Shown piece by piece: positions 7,341 to 16,907 of a stretch of 64,000 nt of DNA. Positions within the stretch are counted from its first letter, which is position 1. Each line of letters opens with the position of its first letter. The stretch spans positions 5,096,447-5,160,446 of the forward strand of contig NZ_JYKO02000001.1 of assembly GCF_000949385.2 (NCBI RefSeq), given 5' to 3'. The notes beneath the pieces were generated by a model. It made no database searches. It was not told the origin of the DNA and worked only from the letters and a program-made list of their open reading frames with translations. Source of the stretch: Pseudomonas sp. LFM046 (lineage in GTDB: Bacteria > Pseudomonadota > Gammaproteobacteria > Pseudomonadales > Pseudomonadaceae). The translations under genes were made by a program, and so were the position numbers.

Positions 7341-8261
7341 ATGAGTACCCGCCGCCCCGAGCCGCTGGCGCAGGTCAGCGATTTCGATATCCGCCTGCTC
7401 CGCATCTTCCGCAGCGTGGTGGAATGTGGCGGTTTCTCCGCCGCCGAGAGCGTGCTGGGCATCGGCCGCTCGGCCATCAGCCAGCAGATGAGCGACCTGG
7501 AGCAACGCCTCGGCCTGCGCCTGTGCCAACGCGGCCGCGCCGGTTTCGCCCTGACCGAGGAAGGCCGCGAGGTGTACCAATCGTCCATGCAACTGCTGGC
7601 CTCGCTGGAAACCTTCCGCACCGAGGTCAACGGCCTGCACCAGCACCTGCGCGGTGAGCTGAACATCGGCCTGACCGACAACCTGGTGACCCTGCCCCAC
7701 ATGCGCATCACCCACGCCCTGTCGCGCCTGAAGGAGCGTGGGCCGGACGTGCAGATCAATATCCGGATGACGCCCCCCAGCGAGGTGGAGCAAGGGGTGC
7801 TCGACGGCCGCCTGCACGTCGGCGTGGTGCCCCAGACCGCGGCCCTCTCCGGCCTGGAGTACCAACCGCTGTACGACGAGCGTTCGCTGCTCTACTGCGC
7901 GGTCGGCCACCCGCTGTTCTACGCGGACGATGCCCAGCTCAGCGACGAGCGCCTGAACCAGCAGGATGCCATCGCCCCCACCTTCCGCCTGCCGGCGGAG
8001 ATCCAGGCCCAGTACCAGGTGCTCAACTGCACGGCGAGCGCTTCGGACCGCGAGGGCATGGCCTTTCTCATCCTCACCGGACGCTACATCGGCTACCTGC
8101 CGGACCACTACGCCACGTTCTGGGTACAGCAGGGACGGCTACGGGCGCTGAAGCCGGCAAGCCGCTTCTATGACCTGTCGCTGTCCACGGTGACCCGCAA
8201 GGGGCGCCGGCCGCACCTGGTGCTGGAGAGCTTCCTGGAGGCACTGGCGGCGACGACCTGA
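7341..8261 (+). CDS. bauR: LysR-type transcriptional regulator BauR
   Basis: This 306-residue LTTR has a winged helix-turn-helix at about residues 13-72 (FDIRLLRIFRSVVECGGFSAAESVLGI..., then RLGLRLCQRGRAGF). A periplasmic-binding-like effector domain follows (LRGELNIGLTDNLVT onward). It is transcribed away from bauA across a 120-bp AT-rich gap, the arrangement described for BauR and the bau operon in P. aeruginosa. The effector is probably beta-alanine (inference). ATG at 7341 follows AGAGG. Confidence 0.8.
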   Translation: MSTRRPEPLAQVSDFDIRLLRIFRSVVECGGFSAAESVLGIGRSAISQQMSDLEQRLGLRLCQRGRAGFALTEEGREVYQSSMQLLASLETFRTEVNGLHQHLRGELNIGLTDNLVTLPHMRITHALSRLKERGPDVQINIRMTPPSEVEQGVLDGRLHVGVVPQTAALSGLEYQPLYDERSLLYCAVGHPLFYADDAQLSDERLNQQDAIAPTFRLPAEIQAQYQVLNCTASASDREGMAFLILTGRYIGYLPDHYATFWVQQGRLRALKPASRFYDLSLSTVTRKGRRPHLVLESFLEALAATT

Positions 8262-8271
8262 ACCTTCTCTT

Positions 8272-8355
8272 GTAGGGTGGATATCGCTTTTCATATCCAC
8301 CATCGGAGCCCGTCCCCACGCCAATGGAGGATCGGTGAAGCGTGATCCACCCTAC
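8272..8355. repeat. GTAGGGTGGAT-type REP pair
   Basis: GTAGGGTGGATATCG and, 60 bp on, CGTGATCCACCCTAC are complementary ends enclosing a smaller GGATAT...ATATCC hairpin. The element lies in the 271-bp gap between bauR and the next gene. A close relative is at 30575-30660. Confidence 0.75.
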
Positions 8356-8532
8356 GGCAGGGCGTGCCCGCGCGGCTCGGGAAGCGGCCATAGGGCTGCA
8401 TTTCAGCCCCATTTCGGTGCAGCTCCGATAAATCCGTGGATAACCTGACCGACGCAACAGTTTTGGCTTGTCGGACAGGCCGAGCTGGGGTATCTGTGCA
8501 GTCGCCATCTCCCTATAAGAATCAGGAAGCCT

Positions 8533-9201
8533 ATGACCTCGCTGGTGCCCGCCCACAGCCCGACTCCTCCCGCGAAACCCGCCGGCCGCATCCGTCAGAA
8601 GAATGAAGAGCTGATCCTCGCCGCCGCTGAGGAAGAGTTCGCCCGCCACGGTTTCAAAGGCACCAGCATGAACACCATCGCCCTGCGCGCCGGGCTGCCC
8701 AAGGCCAACCTGCATTACTACTTCAGCAACAAGCTGGGGCTGTACATTGCAGTCCTGAGCAACCACCTGGAACTCTGGGACAGCACCTTCAACGCCCTCA
8801 CCGCCGAGGACGACCCGGCCGAGGCCCTGGCCCGCTACATCCGCGCCAAGATGGAATTCTCCCGCCGCTACCCGCTGGCCTCGAAGCTCTTCGCCATGGA
8901 GATCATCAGCGGCGGCAGCTGCCTGGAGGCCCACTTCGATCAGGACTACCGCGCCTGGTTCAAGGGCCGCGCCGGGGTGTTCGAAGCCTGGATCGCCGCC
9001 GGCAAAATGGACCCGGTAGACCCGGTGAACCTGATCTTCCTGCTCTGGGGCAGCACCCAGCACTATGCCGACTTCAATACCCAGATCTGCCGCGTCACCG
9101 GCCGCAAGCGCCTGACCAAGGAAGATTTCGAAGCGGCCACCCAGAACCTCATCCAGATCATCCTCAAGGGCTGCGGCCTGACGCCCCCCGCGACTGTCTG
9201 A
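8533..9201 (+). CDS. TetR/AcrR-family regulator, RutR-like (YcdC C-terminal domain)
   Basis: This 222-residue repressor has the TetR helix-turn-helix at about residues 22-66 (ILAAAEEEFARHGFKGTSMN, then LPKANLHYYFSNKLGLY). The C-terminal half (FSRRYPLASKLFAMEIISGG...LIFLLWGSTQHYADF) resembles the RutR/YcdC effector domain, whose E. coli member senses uracil. ATG at 8533 follows AGGA. Its stop overlaps the start of the next gene by one base, so the two are co-translated. A link to pyrimidine or purine metabolism is plausible given adenine deaminase 1.2 kb away, but is inference. Confidence 0.78.
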   Translation: MTSLVPAHSPTPPAKPAGRIRQKNEELILAAAEEEFARHGFKGTSMNTIALRAGLPKANLHYYFSNKLGLYIAVLSNHLELWDSTFNALTAEDDPAEALARYIRAKMEFSRRYPLASKLFAMEIISGGSCLEAHFDQDYRAWFKGRAGVFEAWIAAGKMDPVDPVNLIFLLWGSTQHYADFNTQICRVTGRKRLTKEDFEAATQNLIQIILKGCGLTPPATV

Positions 9202-9785
9202 TGCCGTACACGCTGTCCGCTCCCGCCGAGTACCGCGAGGAAATCAAGAAAAGCCGCTTCATCGCCCACGCCGCGCCCGTCACCAGCGTGGCGGAGGCGC
9301 AGGCCTTCATCGCCCGCCTGTCCGACCCCGCTGCCTCCCACAACTGCTGGGCCTGGAAACTGGGCAACCAGTACCGTTTCAGCGACGACGGCGAACCCGG
9401 CGGCACCGCCGGCCGTCCCATGCTCGCCGCCATCGAGGGCCAGGATTGCGACCAGGTCGCCGTGCTGGTCATCCGCTATTACGGGGGCATCCAGCTCGGC
9501 ACCGGCGGCCTCGCCCGTGCCTACGGCGGGAGCGCCGCCAAGTGCCTGCAGGGCGGCGAGCGGGTGGAGCTGGTGGCCCGCAGCCGCATCAGCTGCCATC
9601 CGGGCTTTGCAGAGCTGCCCCTGCTGAAAGCCCGCCTGGGCGAGTTCGAGGCGCTGCTGGAAAGCGAAAGCTTCGACGCCGAAGGCGCCGAATTGGTGCT
9701 GGCCCTGCCGGATGGGCAGATCGCCGGGCTGGAGCGCTTGCTGCGGGATATCAGCCGGGGACGGCTCGGGGTGAAAAGACTCTGA
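9201..9785 (+). CDS. YigZ/IMPACT family protein
   Basis: This 194-residue member of UPF0029 has the signature SDDGEPGGTAGRPML (about residues 60-74), followed by VLVIRYYGGIQLGTGGLARAY, which defines the IMPACT fold, and a C-terminal DUF1949-like region. Bacterial YigZ proteins are implicated in translation or in peptide/amide chemistry; the biochemical role is not settled. The ATG at 9201 sits within the TGATG junction with the upstream TetR gene, so the two form a tight pair. Confidence 0.85.
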   Translation: MPYTLSAPAEYREEIKKSRFIAHAAPVTSVAEAQAFIARLSDPAASHNCWAWKLGNQYRFSDDGEPGGTAGRPMLAAIEGQDCDQVAVLVIRYYGGIQLGTGGLARAYGGSAAKCLQGGERVELVARSRISCHPGFAELPLLKARLGEFEALLESESFDAEGAELVLALPDGQIAGLERLLRDISRGRLGVKRL

Positions 9786-9854
9786 TCGCGCGCGCACCGA
9801 AACTGTTGCACGGGACCGCTGGTGCGCGCGGCTCACGCTACGACTGGTGCTTCC

Positions 9855-9949
9855 TGTGGGGGCGAATTCATTCGCCAAGGGCTGCGCAGCAGCCCCAGAG
9901 CCCGATTGGCAGCCCTTCGGACTGCTTGGCGATTGAAATCGCCCCTACA
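9855..9949. repeat. GGCGAATTCATTCGCC-type compound repeat
   Basis: TGTGGGGGCGAATTCATTCGCC at the left and GGCGATTGAAATCGCCCCTACA at the right are mutually complementary ends around GGGCTGCGCAGCAGCCC. It is one of many related elements in the window. The rest of the 616-bp gap 9786-10401 holds two DnaA-box matches, reported separately, and no credible gene. Confidence 0.7.
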
Positions 9950-10000
9950 ACCATCAATCCACACCGCCTTTGACCCACCCACATTTTCTGTGGAGCCTGC

Positions 10001-10009
10001 TGTGGATAA
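10001..10009 (-). other. Perfect DnaA-box match
   Basis: The minus strand reads TTATCCACA, the consensus high-affinity DnaA box. A second box in the same orientation lies 209 bp away at 10210. The gap does not contain dnaA, dnaN or rpmH. Confidence 0.4.
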
Positions 10010-10209
10010 CTCGTGGGCTCCTCGCTGGAAAGCTGCTGTGGCGCGGCTTAGCGAGAATTGTTCGCTTTTTGCGCAGTTGCTGACTTTTCCCCTGCCCCAA
10101 AGATAAGCACTTGTTTTTCGGTGCTTTCCGCGCGCACCGCAGCGGTGCAATGGACCTTGGCCACCGGCGCTATGCGGTCGCCGTTGTCCACGTCCAGTGG
10201 GGAAAAGGC

Positions 10210-10218
10210 TGTGGATAA
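10210..10218 (-). other. Perfect DnaA-box match
   Basis: This is a second TTATCCACA on the minus strand in the same intergenic region as the box at 10001. Function is unknown; DnaA titration or regulation of the downstream deaminase gene are possibilities. Confidence 0.4.
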
Positions 10219-10389
10219 GCTTGGGGGCTTCCGCTGCGGGCCAGAGCCGGCGCAGCTTTCAGGCAGGCGATCAAAAAACGACCAAATACCCCGACGGGGA
10301 ATCTTCACCCCTGCCCCCGCATTGGGCGCCTGTTGCGCCAGCGAATTCCTGTCCTGACAGTTAAACTTTCCGACGACTTTGCCTGATGA

Positions 10390-11352
<963 letters not shown>

Positions 11353-11376
11353 GGAAGGACCCGCTGCGGACGGATT

Positions 11377-11406
11377 CTGTAGGAGCGAATTCATTCGCTC
11401 CTACAG
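11377..11406. terminator. 30-bp hairpin between adenine deaminase and yhhQ
   Basis: CTGTAGGAGCGAAT, centre TC, and ATTCGCTCCTACAG form a 14-bp perfect stem. It overlaps the yhhQ stop codon from the other strand. There is no T-run, so it is better seen as a dispersed repeat that may also act as a convergent terminator. Confidence 0.55.
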
Positions 11407-12054
11407 GGAGGGTGCCGGGCGCGGTGTCAGCAACCGCAGGATGCCGCCGAGCAGCACGCCATACAGCGGCACGAACAGCAGCAGGCTGACTGCCAGCTTC
11501 ACGCCGTAGTCCACGGTGGCGATCTCAACCCAGTTGGCGGCCATGAAGGGGTTGTCGCTGTGCCAGAACGCCACGGAGAAGAAGGTGAAGGTGTCCAGCA
11601 GGTTGCCGGCGATGGTCGAGGCGACCGGGGCGATCCACCACTGGCGCATCTGCCGCAGGCGATCGAACACCTGGATATCCAGCACCTGGCCCAGCACATA
11701 GGCGAGGAAGCTGGCCAGGGAGATGCGCGCGACGAACAGGTTGAACTCGCCAAGGGCGTTGATGCCCTGGAAGGCCGCGTCCTGGAACAGCACCGAGACC
11801 ACGTAGGACGCCGCCAGGGCCGGCAGCATGACCCGCGCGATGACCCGCCGCGCCGCCGCCTTGCCCATCAGGCGCACGGTCAGGTCGGTGGCCAGGAAGA
11901 TGAACGGAAAGCTGAACGCACCCCAGGTGGTCTGCCAGCCGAACAGGGTCATGGGCAACTGCACCAGGTAGTTGCTGGCGATGATGATGAGGATGTGGAA
12001 GACGATCAGACCGGTCAGCGCCGGGCGCCAGATCGAAGGCAGTGCAGCGGGCAT
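11401..12054 (-). CDS. yhhQ: Queuosine precursor transporter YhhQ (VUT/COG1738 family)
   Basis: This inner-membrane protein of 217 residues has about six hydrophobic segments and the family landmarks FPFIFLATDLTVRLMGK, SFLAYVLGQVLDI and TIAGNLLDTFTFF. YhhQ imports 7-cyano- and 7-aminomethyl-7-deazaguanine for queuosine-modified tRNA. ATG at 12054 is chosen because AAGGA lies 11 bases upstream and the protein then begins MPAALPSIWRPALTG. An in-frame ATG at 12096 lies inside the preQ1 aptamer and cannot be a sensible start. Regulation by the riboswitch fits the transport substrate. Confidence 0.88.
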   Translation of the reverse strand: MPAALPSIWRPALTGLIVFHILIIIASNYLVQLPMTLFGWQTTWGAFSFPFIFLATDLTVRLMGKAAARRVIARVMLPALAASYVVSVLFQDAAFQGINALGEFNLFVARISLASFLAYVLGQVLDIQVFDRLRQMRQWWIAPVASTIAGNLLDTFTFFSVAFWHSDNPFMAANWVEIATVDYGVKLAVSLLLFVPLYGVLLGGILRLLTPRPAPSL

Positions 12055-12063
12055 GGTGATTTG

Positions 12064-12096
12064 CATCCTTTTTGCCGATGGGGTGAGGGAACCCAT
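12064..12096 (-). promoter_or_regulatory. preQ1-I riboswitch controlling yhhQ translation
   Basis: Read on the minus strand, P1 is AUGGG (12096-12092) paired with CCCAU (12082-12078). The loop is UUCCCUCAC, followed by CGGC, an A5 run and GGA. The loop bases UCC can pair with the GGA of the Shine-Dalgarno, giving the H-type pseudoknot of class-I preQ1 aptamers, with the characteristic GGUUC, ACCCC and A-rich tail. Because the pseudoknot contains the ribosome site, ligand binding should block translation of the downstream transporter. The assignment is from manual motif fit and gene context. Confidence 0.78.
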
Positions 12097-12240
12097 GTCG
12101 CGGCCCCCCGGCCAACGACGGCGCGCATTCTAACTTGACCCAGGTGTCAGGAAAAGCTTCCGGTTCAATGCGTGATCAGGCCCCGCGATACCCATCAACG
12201 GCGGCATCCGGGCTACGGTTTGCGCAATCTCATGGGACAG

Positions 12241-12271
12241 AAAAACGAAAAGGGCCGCATCGCGGCCCTCA
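12241..12271 (-). terminator. Intrinsic terminator of the cytochrome b gene
   Basis: On the minus strand AGGGCCGC and GCGGCCCT form a hairpin followed by TTTTCGTTTTT. It overlaps the stop codon of the cytochrome b gene, so transcription ends right after it. Confidence 0.82.
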
Positions 12272-12802
12272 TTCGTGGTTCACCTTGCGCCGTCCGGTCA
12301 CCATGGACCAGGGCAGGTTTTCGCGCATGCGCACGCTTTCCACCAGCGCAGCCAGGACGTGCAGGCAGGCCAGCCAGAACAGGCTGTCGGCCATGAAGAC
12401 GTGAATCTCCCGAGGCAGGTCCTCGCCCCAGAAGTAGTCGACTTCTTCCATCAGGAAGCCGGTGACGCCCAGCCCCAGCATCAGCACGAGCATGAGGATC
12501 ATCACCAGCCCGCCCAGCGGCGAATGCCCCAGGCGGTGCATGTGCCCGCCGGTCAGCAATGCCTTGGCGTGGGCGACCAGGCGAGCCGGGTGCGGCCAGA
12601 AGTCCGCCCAGCGCGCAGGTCCGGAGCCGACGAAGCCCCAGACCAGGCGAACCAGCACCACCGTCACGGCGTAGTAGCCGAGCCAGCGGTGCCAGCCGTC
12701 GCCCGCCTCGTTGAGGAAGTAGTCGCCGATGAAGGCGGCCACCAGGGACCAGTGACCGATCCGGACCACCGGGTCCCAGAGGCGAACGGAGTCAGCAGCC
12801 AC
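12269..12802 (-). CDS. Membrane cytochrome b (b561/NiFe-hydrogenase b-type family)
   Basis: This 177-residue inner-membrane protein has four predicted helices and haem-ligand histidines such as WDPVVRIGHWSLV near the N-terminus, GWHRWLGYY in the first loop, and CLHVLAALVES near the end. It belongs to the cytochrome b561/Ni-Fe hydrogenase b-subunit fold, which passes electrons between quinol and a periplasmic partner. The PepSY gene just upstream, three bases away and on the same strand, makes it a two-gene unit. The electron partner is not known. Confidence 0.8.
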   Translation of the reverse strand: MAADSVRLWDPVVRIGHWSLVAAFIGDYFLNEAGDGWHRWLGYYAVTVVLVRLVWGFVGSGPARWADFWPHPARLVAHAKALLTGGHMHRLGHSPLGGLVMILMLVLMLGLGVTGFLMEEVDYFWGEDLPREIHVFMADSLFWLACLHVLAALVESVRMRENLPWSMVTGRRKVNHE

Positions 12803-12805
12803 GCC

Positions 12806-13072
12806 TTACTCCTCGATCTCCTGCTTCACCACCTGGCCGTCCACCGGGTTGAAGTAGATCTCGACCTTGCGCTTGTCCTTGTCCCAGCCATAGATCTCGT
12901 AGCAGTTGCCGGCGGTGACCTTGAATTTCTTGATGTCGTAACCCTGGGTCTTGAGGTTTTCCTGGAACTTGGCCTGGTCTTGCCACTGAGCCTTGTCAGC
13001 GGTGGTGCATTCGGTCTTGGCGAAGGTCAGCGGGCTGACGAGGGCCAGGGAAAGAAGCAGGAGCTTACGCAT
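12806..13072 (-). CDS. Small secreted PepSY-domain protein
   Basis: This 88-residue protein has a signal peptide (MRKLLLLSLALVSPLTFA) and one PepSY-like domain ending GWDKDKRKVEIYFNPVDGQV. ATG at 13072 is chosen over upstream ATG codons because the signal peptide begins there. Two cysteines (TECTTADK and GNCYEIYG) may form a disulfide in the periplasm. It is the first gene of a pair with a cytochrome b; similar pairs are common in Pseudomonas and are presumed redox related. Exact function is unknown. Confidence 0.75.
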   Translation of the reverse strand: MRKLLLLSLALVSPLTFAKTECTTADKAQWQDQAKFQENLKTQGYDIKKFKVTAGNCYEIYGWDKDKRKVEIYFNPVDGQVVKQEIEE

Positions 13073-13192
13073 GGTGTCGACCTCTATTCGTACTTGAAAT
13101 AGCAAGGGGCAATGCAACGTTTTCTCATTCACTGCCATGTGGAAGGAGCTTAGGCCAGCCTCCGAGGGCTGTCATATCGTGATGTGCCGGGC

Positions 13193-15733
13193 TCAGCGAT
13201 GTTCTACAGCGAATTGCCCGCGCCCTGCGTGCTTTGCGCGGTAGCAAGCTGTATCCGCCTGTTTCAGCAGCTCGGCGGGCTGGGCGTTTTCGCTGTGGAT
13301 GCAGGCCATGCCGATACTGGCGCCGACGCGGAATTGCTGCCCCTCCCACCTCAGCACCAGGTCCTGGATCTGGGCGATCAGCCGGGCCGCCAGCAACTCC
13401 GCCTGAGGCAGCGGGCAGCTGCGCAGGATCAGCGCGAACTCGTCCCCGCCGAGGCGGGCCAACTGGTCGCCCGCACGGACCTGGGCCTGCATCAGCCTGG
13501 CAAGCTGGCGCAGCAGTTCGTCGCCGGCGGCATGGCCGGCGCTGTCGTTGACCTGCTTGAAGCGGTCCAGGTCGATGAAGCAGAGCACGCTGTGACCGCC
13601 GTTCTGCTGCACGTTTCGGCAGCTTTCGTTGAGGGCGTCCTCGAACGCCGGACGGTTGAGCAGGCCGGTCAGGGCATCATGGGTAGCGGCGTAGCGCAGG
13701 TGCTTCTGCATCGCCCGCGCCTCGCTGACATCGGTGAGCACCAGCACGCTGCCCAGCAGCGTTCCGTCCCCCCCACGCATGGGCGCCGCCTGGCCGCGCA
13801 GGGCGATGATGCCGCCGGCCGGATGACGGAGCGAAGACAGCCCCTGAAGGCTGGCGGTGGAGCCCTGCGCCAGGCAGTCGCGCACCGGGTTGGGCACCAG
13901 CCGGCCATCCTCCCCTTCCAGCAACAGCACCTGTTCGATGGGCAGGCCCTGTGCCTCGCCGCTGCTCCAGCCGCTCAGGCGTTCAGCCACCGGATTGAGG
14001 AAGCTGACCCGGCCCTCCAGGTCGGTGGTGATGACGCCGTCACCGATGGCGTCGAGGGTCACCTGCAACCGCTCGCGCTCGTCCCGCAGGCGCTCCGCCA
14101 GTTGCCGTAGCTCGCTCACGTCCCAGTTGGTGCCGACCATGCGCAAGGGCTTGCCATCGGCATCGCGGACCAGCCGGGCGCGGCCCTTGATCACCCGCTG
14201 GTTGCCGTCGGCGCGGAGGATGCGGAACTCGACGTCCAGGCGGCCGCTTTCTCGCGCAGCCTGGAGTTCGCGCTCGGCGCGAACGGCGTCGTCCGGATGC
14301 AGGTGAGCCTGCCAGTCCGCGTAGGTCAGCTCGCCCTCGCCCACGCTGCTGCCATACAGGCGGTACATGCCTTCGTCCCAGAGCAGGCGGTCGCTGGCCA
14401 GGTCCCACTCCCAGACGCCGACGCCACTGGCCTCAGTGGCCGCCGAATAGCGCCGAGCCAGCACCGCCTCGCGCTCTTCGGCGCGCTTGCGGCGGTCGAT
14501 GTCCTCGATCTGCGCGATGAAATAAAGCGGCTCGCCTTCATGGTCGCGAACCAGGGATACCGCCAACAGGCCCCAGATTTCCCGGCCGCTCCTGTGCAGG
14601 TAGCGCTTCTCCAGGCGATAGCTGTGGCGCCGCCCGGCGAGGATTTCACGGACCAGTTCCAGGTCGCCGGCGAGGTCATCGGGATGGGTGACGTCCTGGA
14701 AGCTGAGGGTGGCGAGTTCATCTTCGCTGTACCCCAGCATGTCGCAGAGCGCGTGGTTGACCCGTTGCCAACGGCCATCCAGCCCCACCAGCGCCATGCC
14801 AATCGCGGAATGATCCATGGCATCGCGGAAGCGGGTTTCGCTGGCCACCAGTTCGTGGCGGCGCCGGCGCAGCTGTTCGACGGCAGACGCCAGCAGCAGG
14901 GCCGGGAGCAAGGCCAGCAACAGCGGCAGGTAGATCAGCAGGTCGCGCCAGCCCTCCCCCGGGCTCGGGGTATCGAGCAGGCCGAGGGCGATGATCAGGC
15001 CGCCGCTCACCGAGGCGACGGCCACCAGCAGTGCGGTGCTGGCGAAGTTCAGGCGCGCCGAGGCGAACATCAGCGGCAGGGACAGATAGACGAAGGGGAA
15101 CGGCAACAGCAGCAGCGCGAAGGGCGTGCCCAGCAGCACCACCCCGCCATAGAGCAGCATTTCCCGGCGGCGACGCTCGCCCCAGAGTTCCCACCAGCCA
15201 TGCTGCCGCACCCAGACCGCCAGGGGCATCGCCGCCACGGCGCCGAGCATGGAGCCCTCGACCCAGTACATCCAGCCACGCTCGAAGGACTCCAGCCCCT
15301 GCCAGGCCAGGATGCTCGCCCCCAGGCTGGCCCCGACCAGTGGCGGCAGCAGCGCGCCGAAGAAGATGAACTGGAGGAAGGCGCCAGGCCCCTCGCTCAT
15401 GCGCGGACCGGCGCCGCTGACCCGCAGCAGTGCAGCCGCCAGGCTCACTTCCAGCAGGTTGGGCGGTAGGAAGCTCGCGGCCAGGAGCAGGCCATCGCCG
15501 AACGCCAGATTGGCCACCAGGTCCGCCAGCATGGCCGCCGTCAGGTAAGGCACCCAGCGCCGCAGCGGCTGGTCCCAGAGCAGGGCGACGGTAAAAGCGT
15601 TGGCGTACCAGAGGGTGGCGATGCTGCCGGGCTGGCGCGATAGCCAGATGGCACCCACGGCCAGCAGCAGGTAGCTGAAAAAGACCAGCAGCAGGGTCGG
15701 CAGGAAAGCGCTCGGCTCGCGGATGCGGGGCAT
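13193..15733 (-). CDS. Membrane sensor diguanylate cyclase (MASE1-PAS-PAS-PAS-GGDEF)
   Basis: This 846-residue protein has an N-terminal MASE1 membrane domain of about eight helices (to about residue 300). Three PAS/PAC modules follow: RFRDAMDHSAIGMALVGLDG near 310, a second near 435 with GVWEWDLASDRLLWDE, and a third near 560 with LDAIGDGVITTDLEG. The C-terminus is a GGDEF domain with an intact LGGDEFALI active site and DALTGLLNRPAFE. It should make c-di-GMP in response to a membrane or redox/ligand cue. No EAL domain is present. The C-terminus ends soon after the cyclase domain. Confidence 0.88.
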   Translation of the reverse strand: MPRIREPSAFLPTLLLVFFSYLLLAVGAIWLSRQPGSIATLWYANAFTVALLWDQPLRRWVPYLTAAMLADLVANLAFGDGLLLAASFLPPNLLEVSLAAALLRVSGAGPRMSEGPGAFLQFIFFGALLPPLVGASLGASILAWQGLESFERGWMYWVEGSMLGAVAAMPLAVWVRQHGWWELWGERRRREMLLYGGVVLLGTPFALLLLPFPFVYLSLPLMFASARLNFASTALLVAVASVSGGLIIALGLLDTPSPGEGWRDLLIYLPLLLALLPALLLASAVEQLRRRRHELVASETRFRDAMDHSAIGMALVGLDGRWQRVNHALCDMLGYSEDELATLSFQDVTHPDDLAGDLELVREILAGRRHSYRLEKRYLHRSGREIWGLLAVSLVRDHEGEPLYFIAQIEDIDRRKRAEEREAVLARRYSAATEASGVGVWEWDLASDRLLWDEGMYRLYGSSVGEGELTYADWQAHLHPDDAVRAERELQAARESGRLDVEFRILRADGNQRVIKGRARLVRDADGKPLRMVGTNWDVSELRQLAERLRDERERLQVTLDAIGDGVITTDLEGRVSFLNPVAERLSGWSSGEAQGLPIEQVLLLEGEDGRLVPNPVRDCLAQGSTASLQGLSSLRHPAGGIIALRGQAAPMRGGDGTLLGSVLVLTDVSEARAMQKHLRYAATHDALTGLLNRPAFEDALNESCRNVQQNGGHSVLCFIDLDRFKQVNDSAGHAAGDELLRQLARLMQAQVRAGDQLARLGGDEFALILRSCPLPQAELLAARLIAQIQDLVLRWEGQQFRVGASIGMACIHSENAQPAELLKQADTACYRAKHAGRGQFAVEHR

Positions 15734-15892
15734 CAGCGGGGCTCCCCAGGGCGGGGCCCGGCAGGGTTCAGGCAGGTCGGACGCGGTTCAGCCACGGGTA
15801 TCTCCACGCAGGCCACGGCTTATCCAGACGATAGCGGAACCTCGGGCCCAGGCAATTCGACGATCTGACGCCGACATTGCCGCGACCGACAC

Positions 15893-16807
15893 TCAGCTCC
15901 AGGGCGCGCCGACGAGCTGCAGGCTGCAGCGCGCCTGAACGAATTCGCGAAGCAGGCGCACCGGCTTGCTCAACTGGGCACGGTGGGCGCAGATCAGGTT
16001 GAGCGGCGTGGCCTGACCCAGGTACTGCGGCAAGGCCAGTTCCAGCCGCCCGGACTGGACGTCGCCGGCCACGTCCAGCCAGGACTTGTAGATCAGGCCG
16101 AGCCCGGACAAGGCCCAGCGCCGGACCACGTCGGCATCGTCGCAGACGCGGTTGCCGGACACGCTCACCACCCGCTCCCGGCGGCCTTCGATAAAGCTCC
16201 AGCGGTCATGGACGCGGCCACCCAGTTGGTAGAGCAGGCAGTTGTGTCCGGCCAGGTCCTCCGGCTGACGCGGCCGGCCATGACGGGCGAAGTAGTCCGG
16301 AGAGCCGCAGAGCACCCGGCGGTTGGTGGCGGCCAGCGGCAAGGCCACCAGGCTGGAGTCCTCCGGCTCGCCGTAGCGGATGGCGATGTCCACGGCCTGG
16401 CGATAGAGGTCGGCGACCTGGTCACTGAGGTGCAGGCGCAGGCTGAGGCGCGGGTGCTCGCGCTGGAATTCGTCGAGCCAGGGCAGCAACACATTGCGGC
16501 CGAAGTCCGAGGGGGCCGACAGTTGCAGGACCCCGGCGATGTCTTCGCGACCGCGGGCCAGTTTCCGCTGGCCCTCCTCCAGGCTGGCCAGGGCACCGCG
16601 CGCGTGGGCGAGGAACTGTTCGCCCTCGGGGGTCAGGCGCAGGCTGCGGGTAGAACGCACGAAAAGGCGGGTTTCCAATTGCTGCTCCAGGCGCTTGAGG
16701 GCGGCACTGGCCACAGCCGGCGAGACTTCCAGTTTGCGCGCAGCCGCCGAGAGGCTGCCGTGGTCGGCGGTGTTGACGAACAGGGTGAGGTCGTCGAGGC
16801 GCAGCAT
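15893..16807 (-). CDS. LysR-family transcriptional regulator
   Basis: This LTTR of 304 residues has the helix-turn-helix LFVNTADHGSLSAAARKLEVSP... near the N-terminus and a CrgA-like effector domain (VLQLSAPSDFGRNVLLPWL, IAIRYGEPEDSSLV). ATG at 16807 is preferred to the TTG six bases upstream; AAAGGA precedes both. It is divergent from the quinone-oxidoreductase-like gene starting at 16908 with a 100-bp gap, so it probably controls that gene. The inducer is unknown. Confidence 0.8.
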   Translation of the reverse strand: MLRLDDLTLFVNTADHGSLSAAARKLEVSPAVASAALKRLEQQLETRLFVRSTRSLRLTPEGEQFLAHARGALASLEEGQRKLARGREDIAGVLQLSAPSDFGRNVLLPWLDEFQREHPRLSLRLHLSDQVADLYRQAVDIAIRYGEPEDSSLVALPLAATNRRVLCGSPDYFARHGRPRQPEDLAGHNCLLYQLGGRVHDRWSFIEGRRERVVSVSGNRVCDDADVVRRWALSGLGLIYKSWLDVAGDVQSGRLELALPQYLGQATPLNLICAHRAQLSKPVRLLREFVQARCSLQLVGAPWS

Positions 16808-16907
16808 TTTCAAAATTCCTTTGAAAGACTGTCGTTTTCTAGCCGATTTTTCTCGCCAGCGAAATAACCGACCATGCGTCCCATCAATCCCCTGGCGGAG
16901 AATCCCG

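Noticed and set aside
12054..12096. yhhQ starting at 12096
   Set aside because: That start would translate the preQ1 aptamer; the ribosome site points to 12054.
13193..15733. Dual GGDEF-EAL protein
   Set aside because: The protein ends right after the GGDEF domain; no EAL motif is found.
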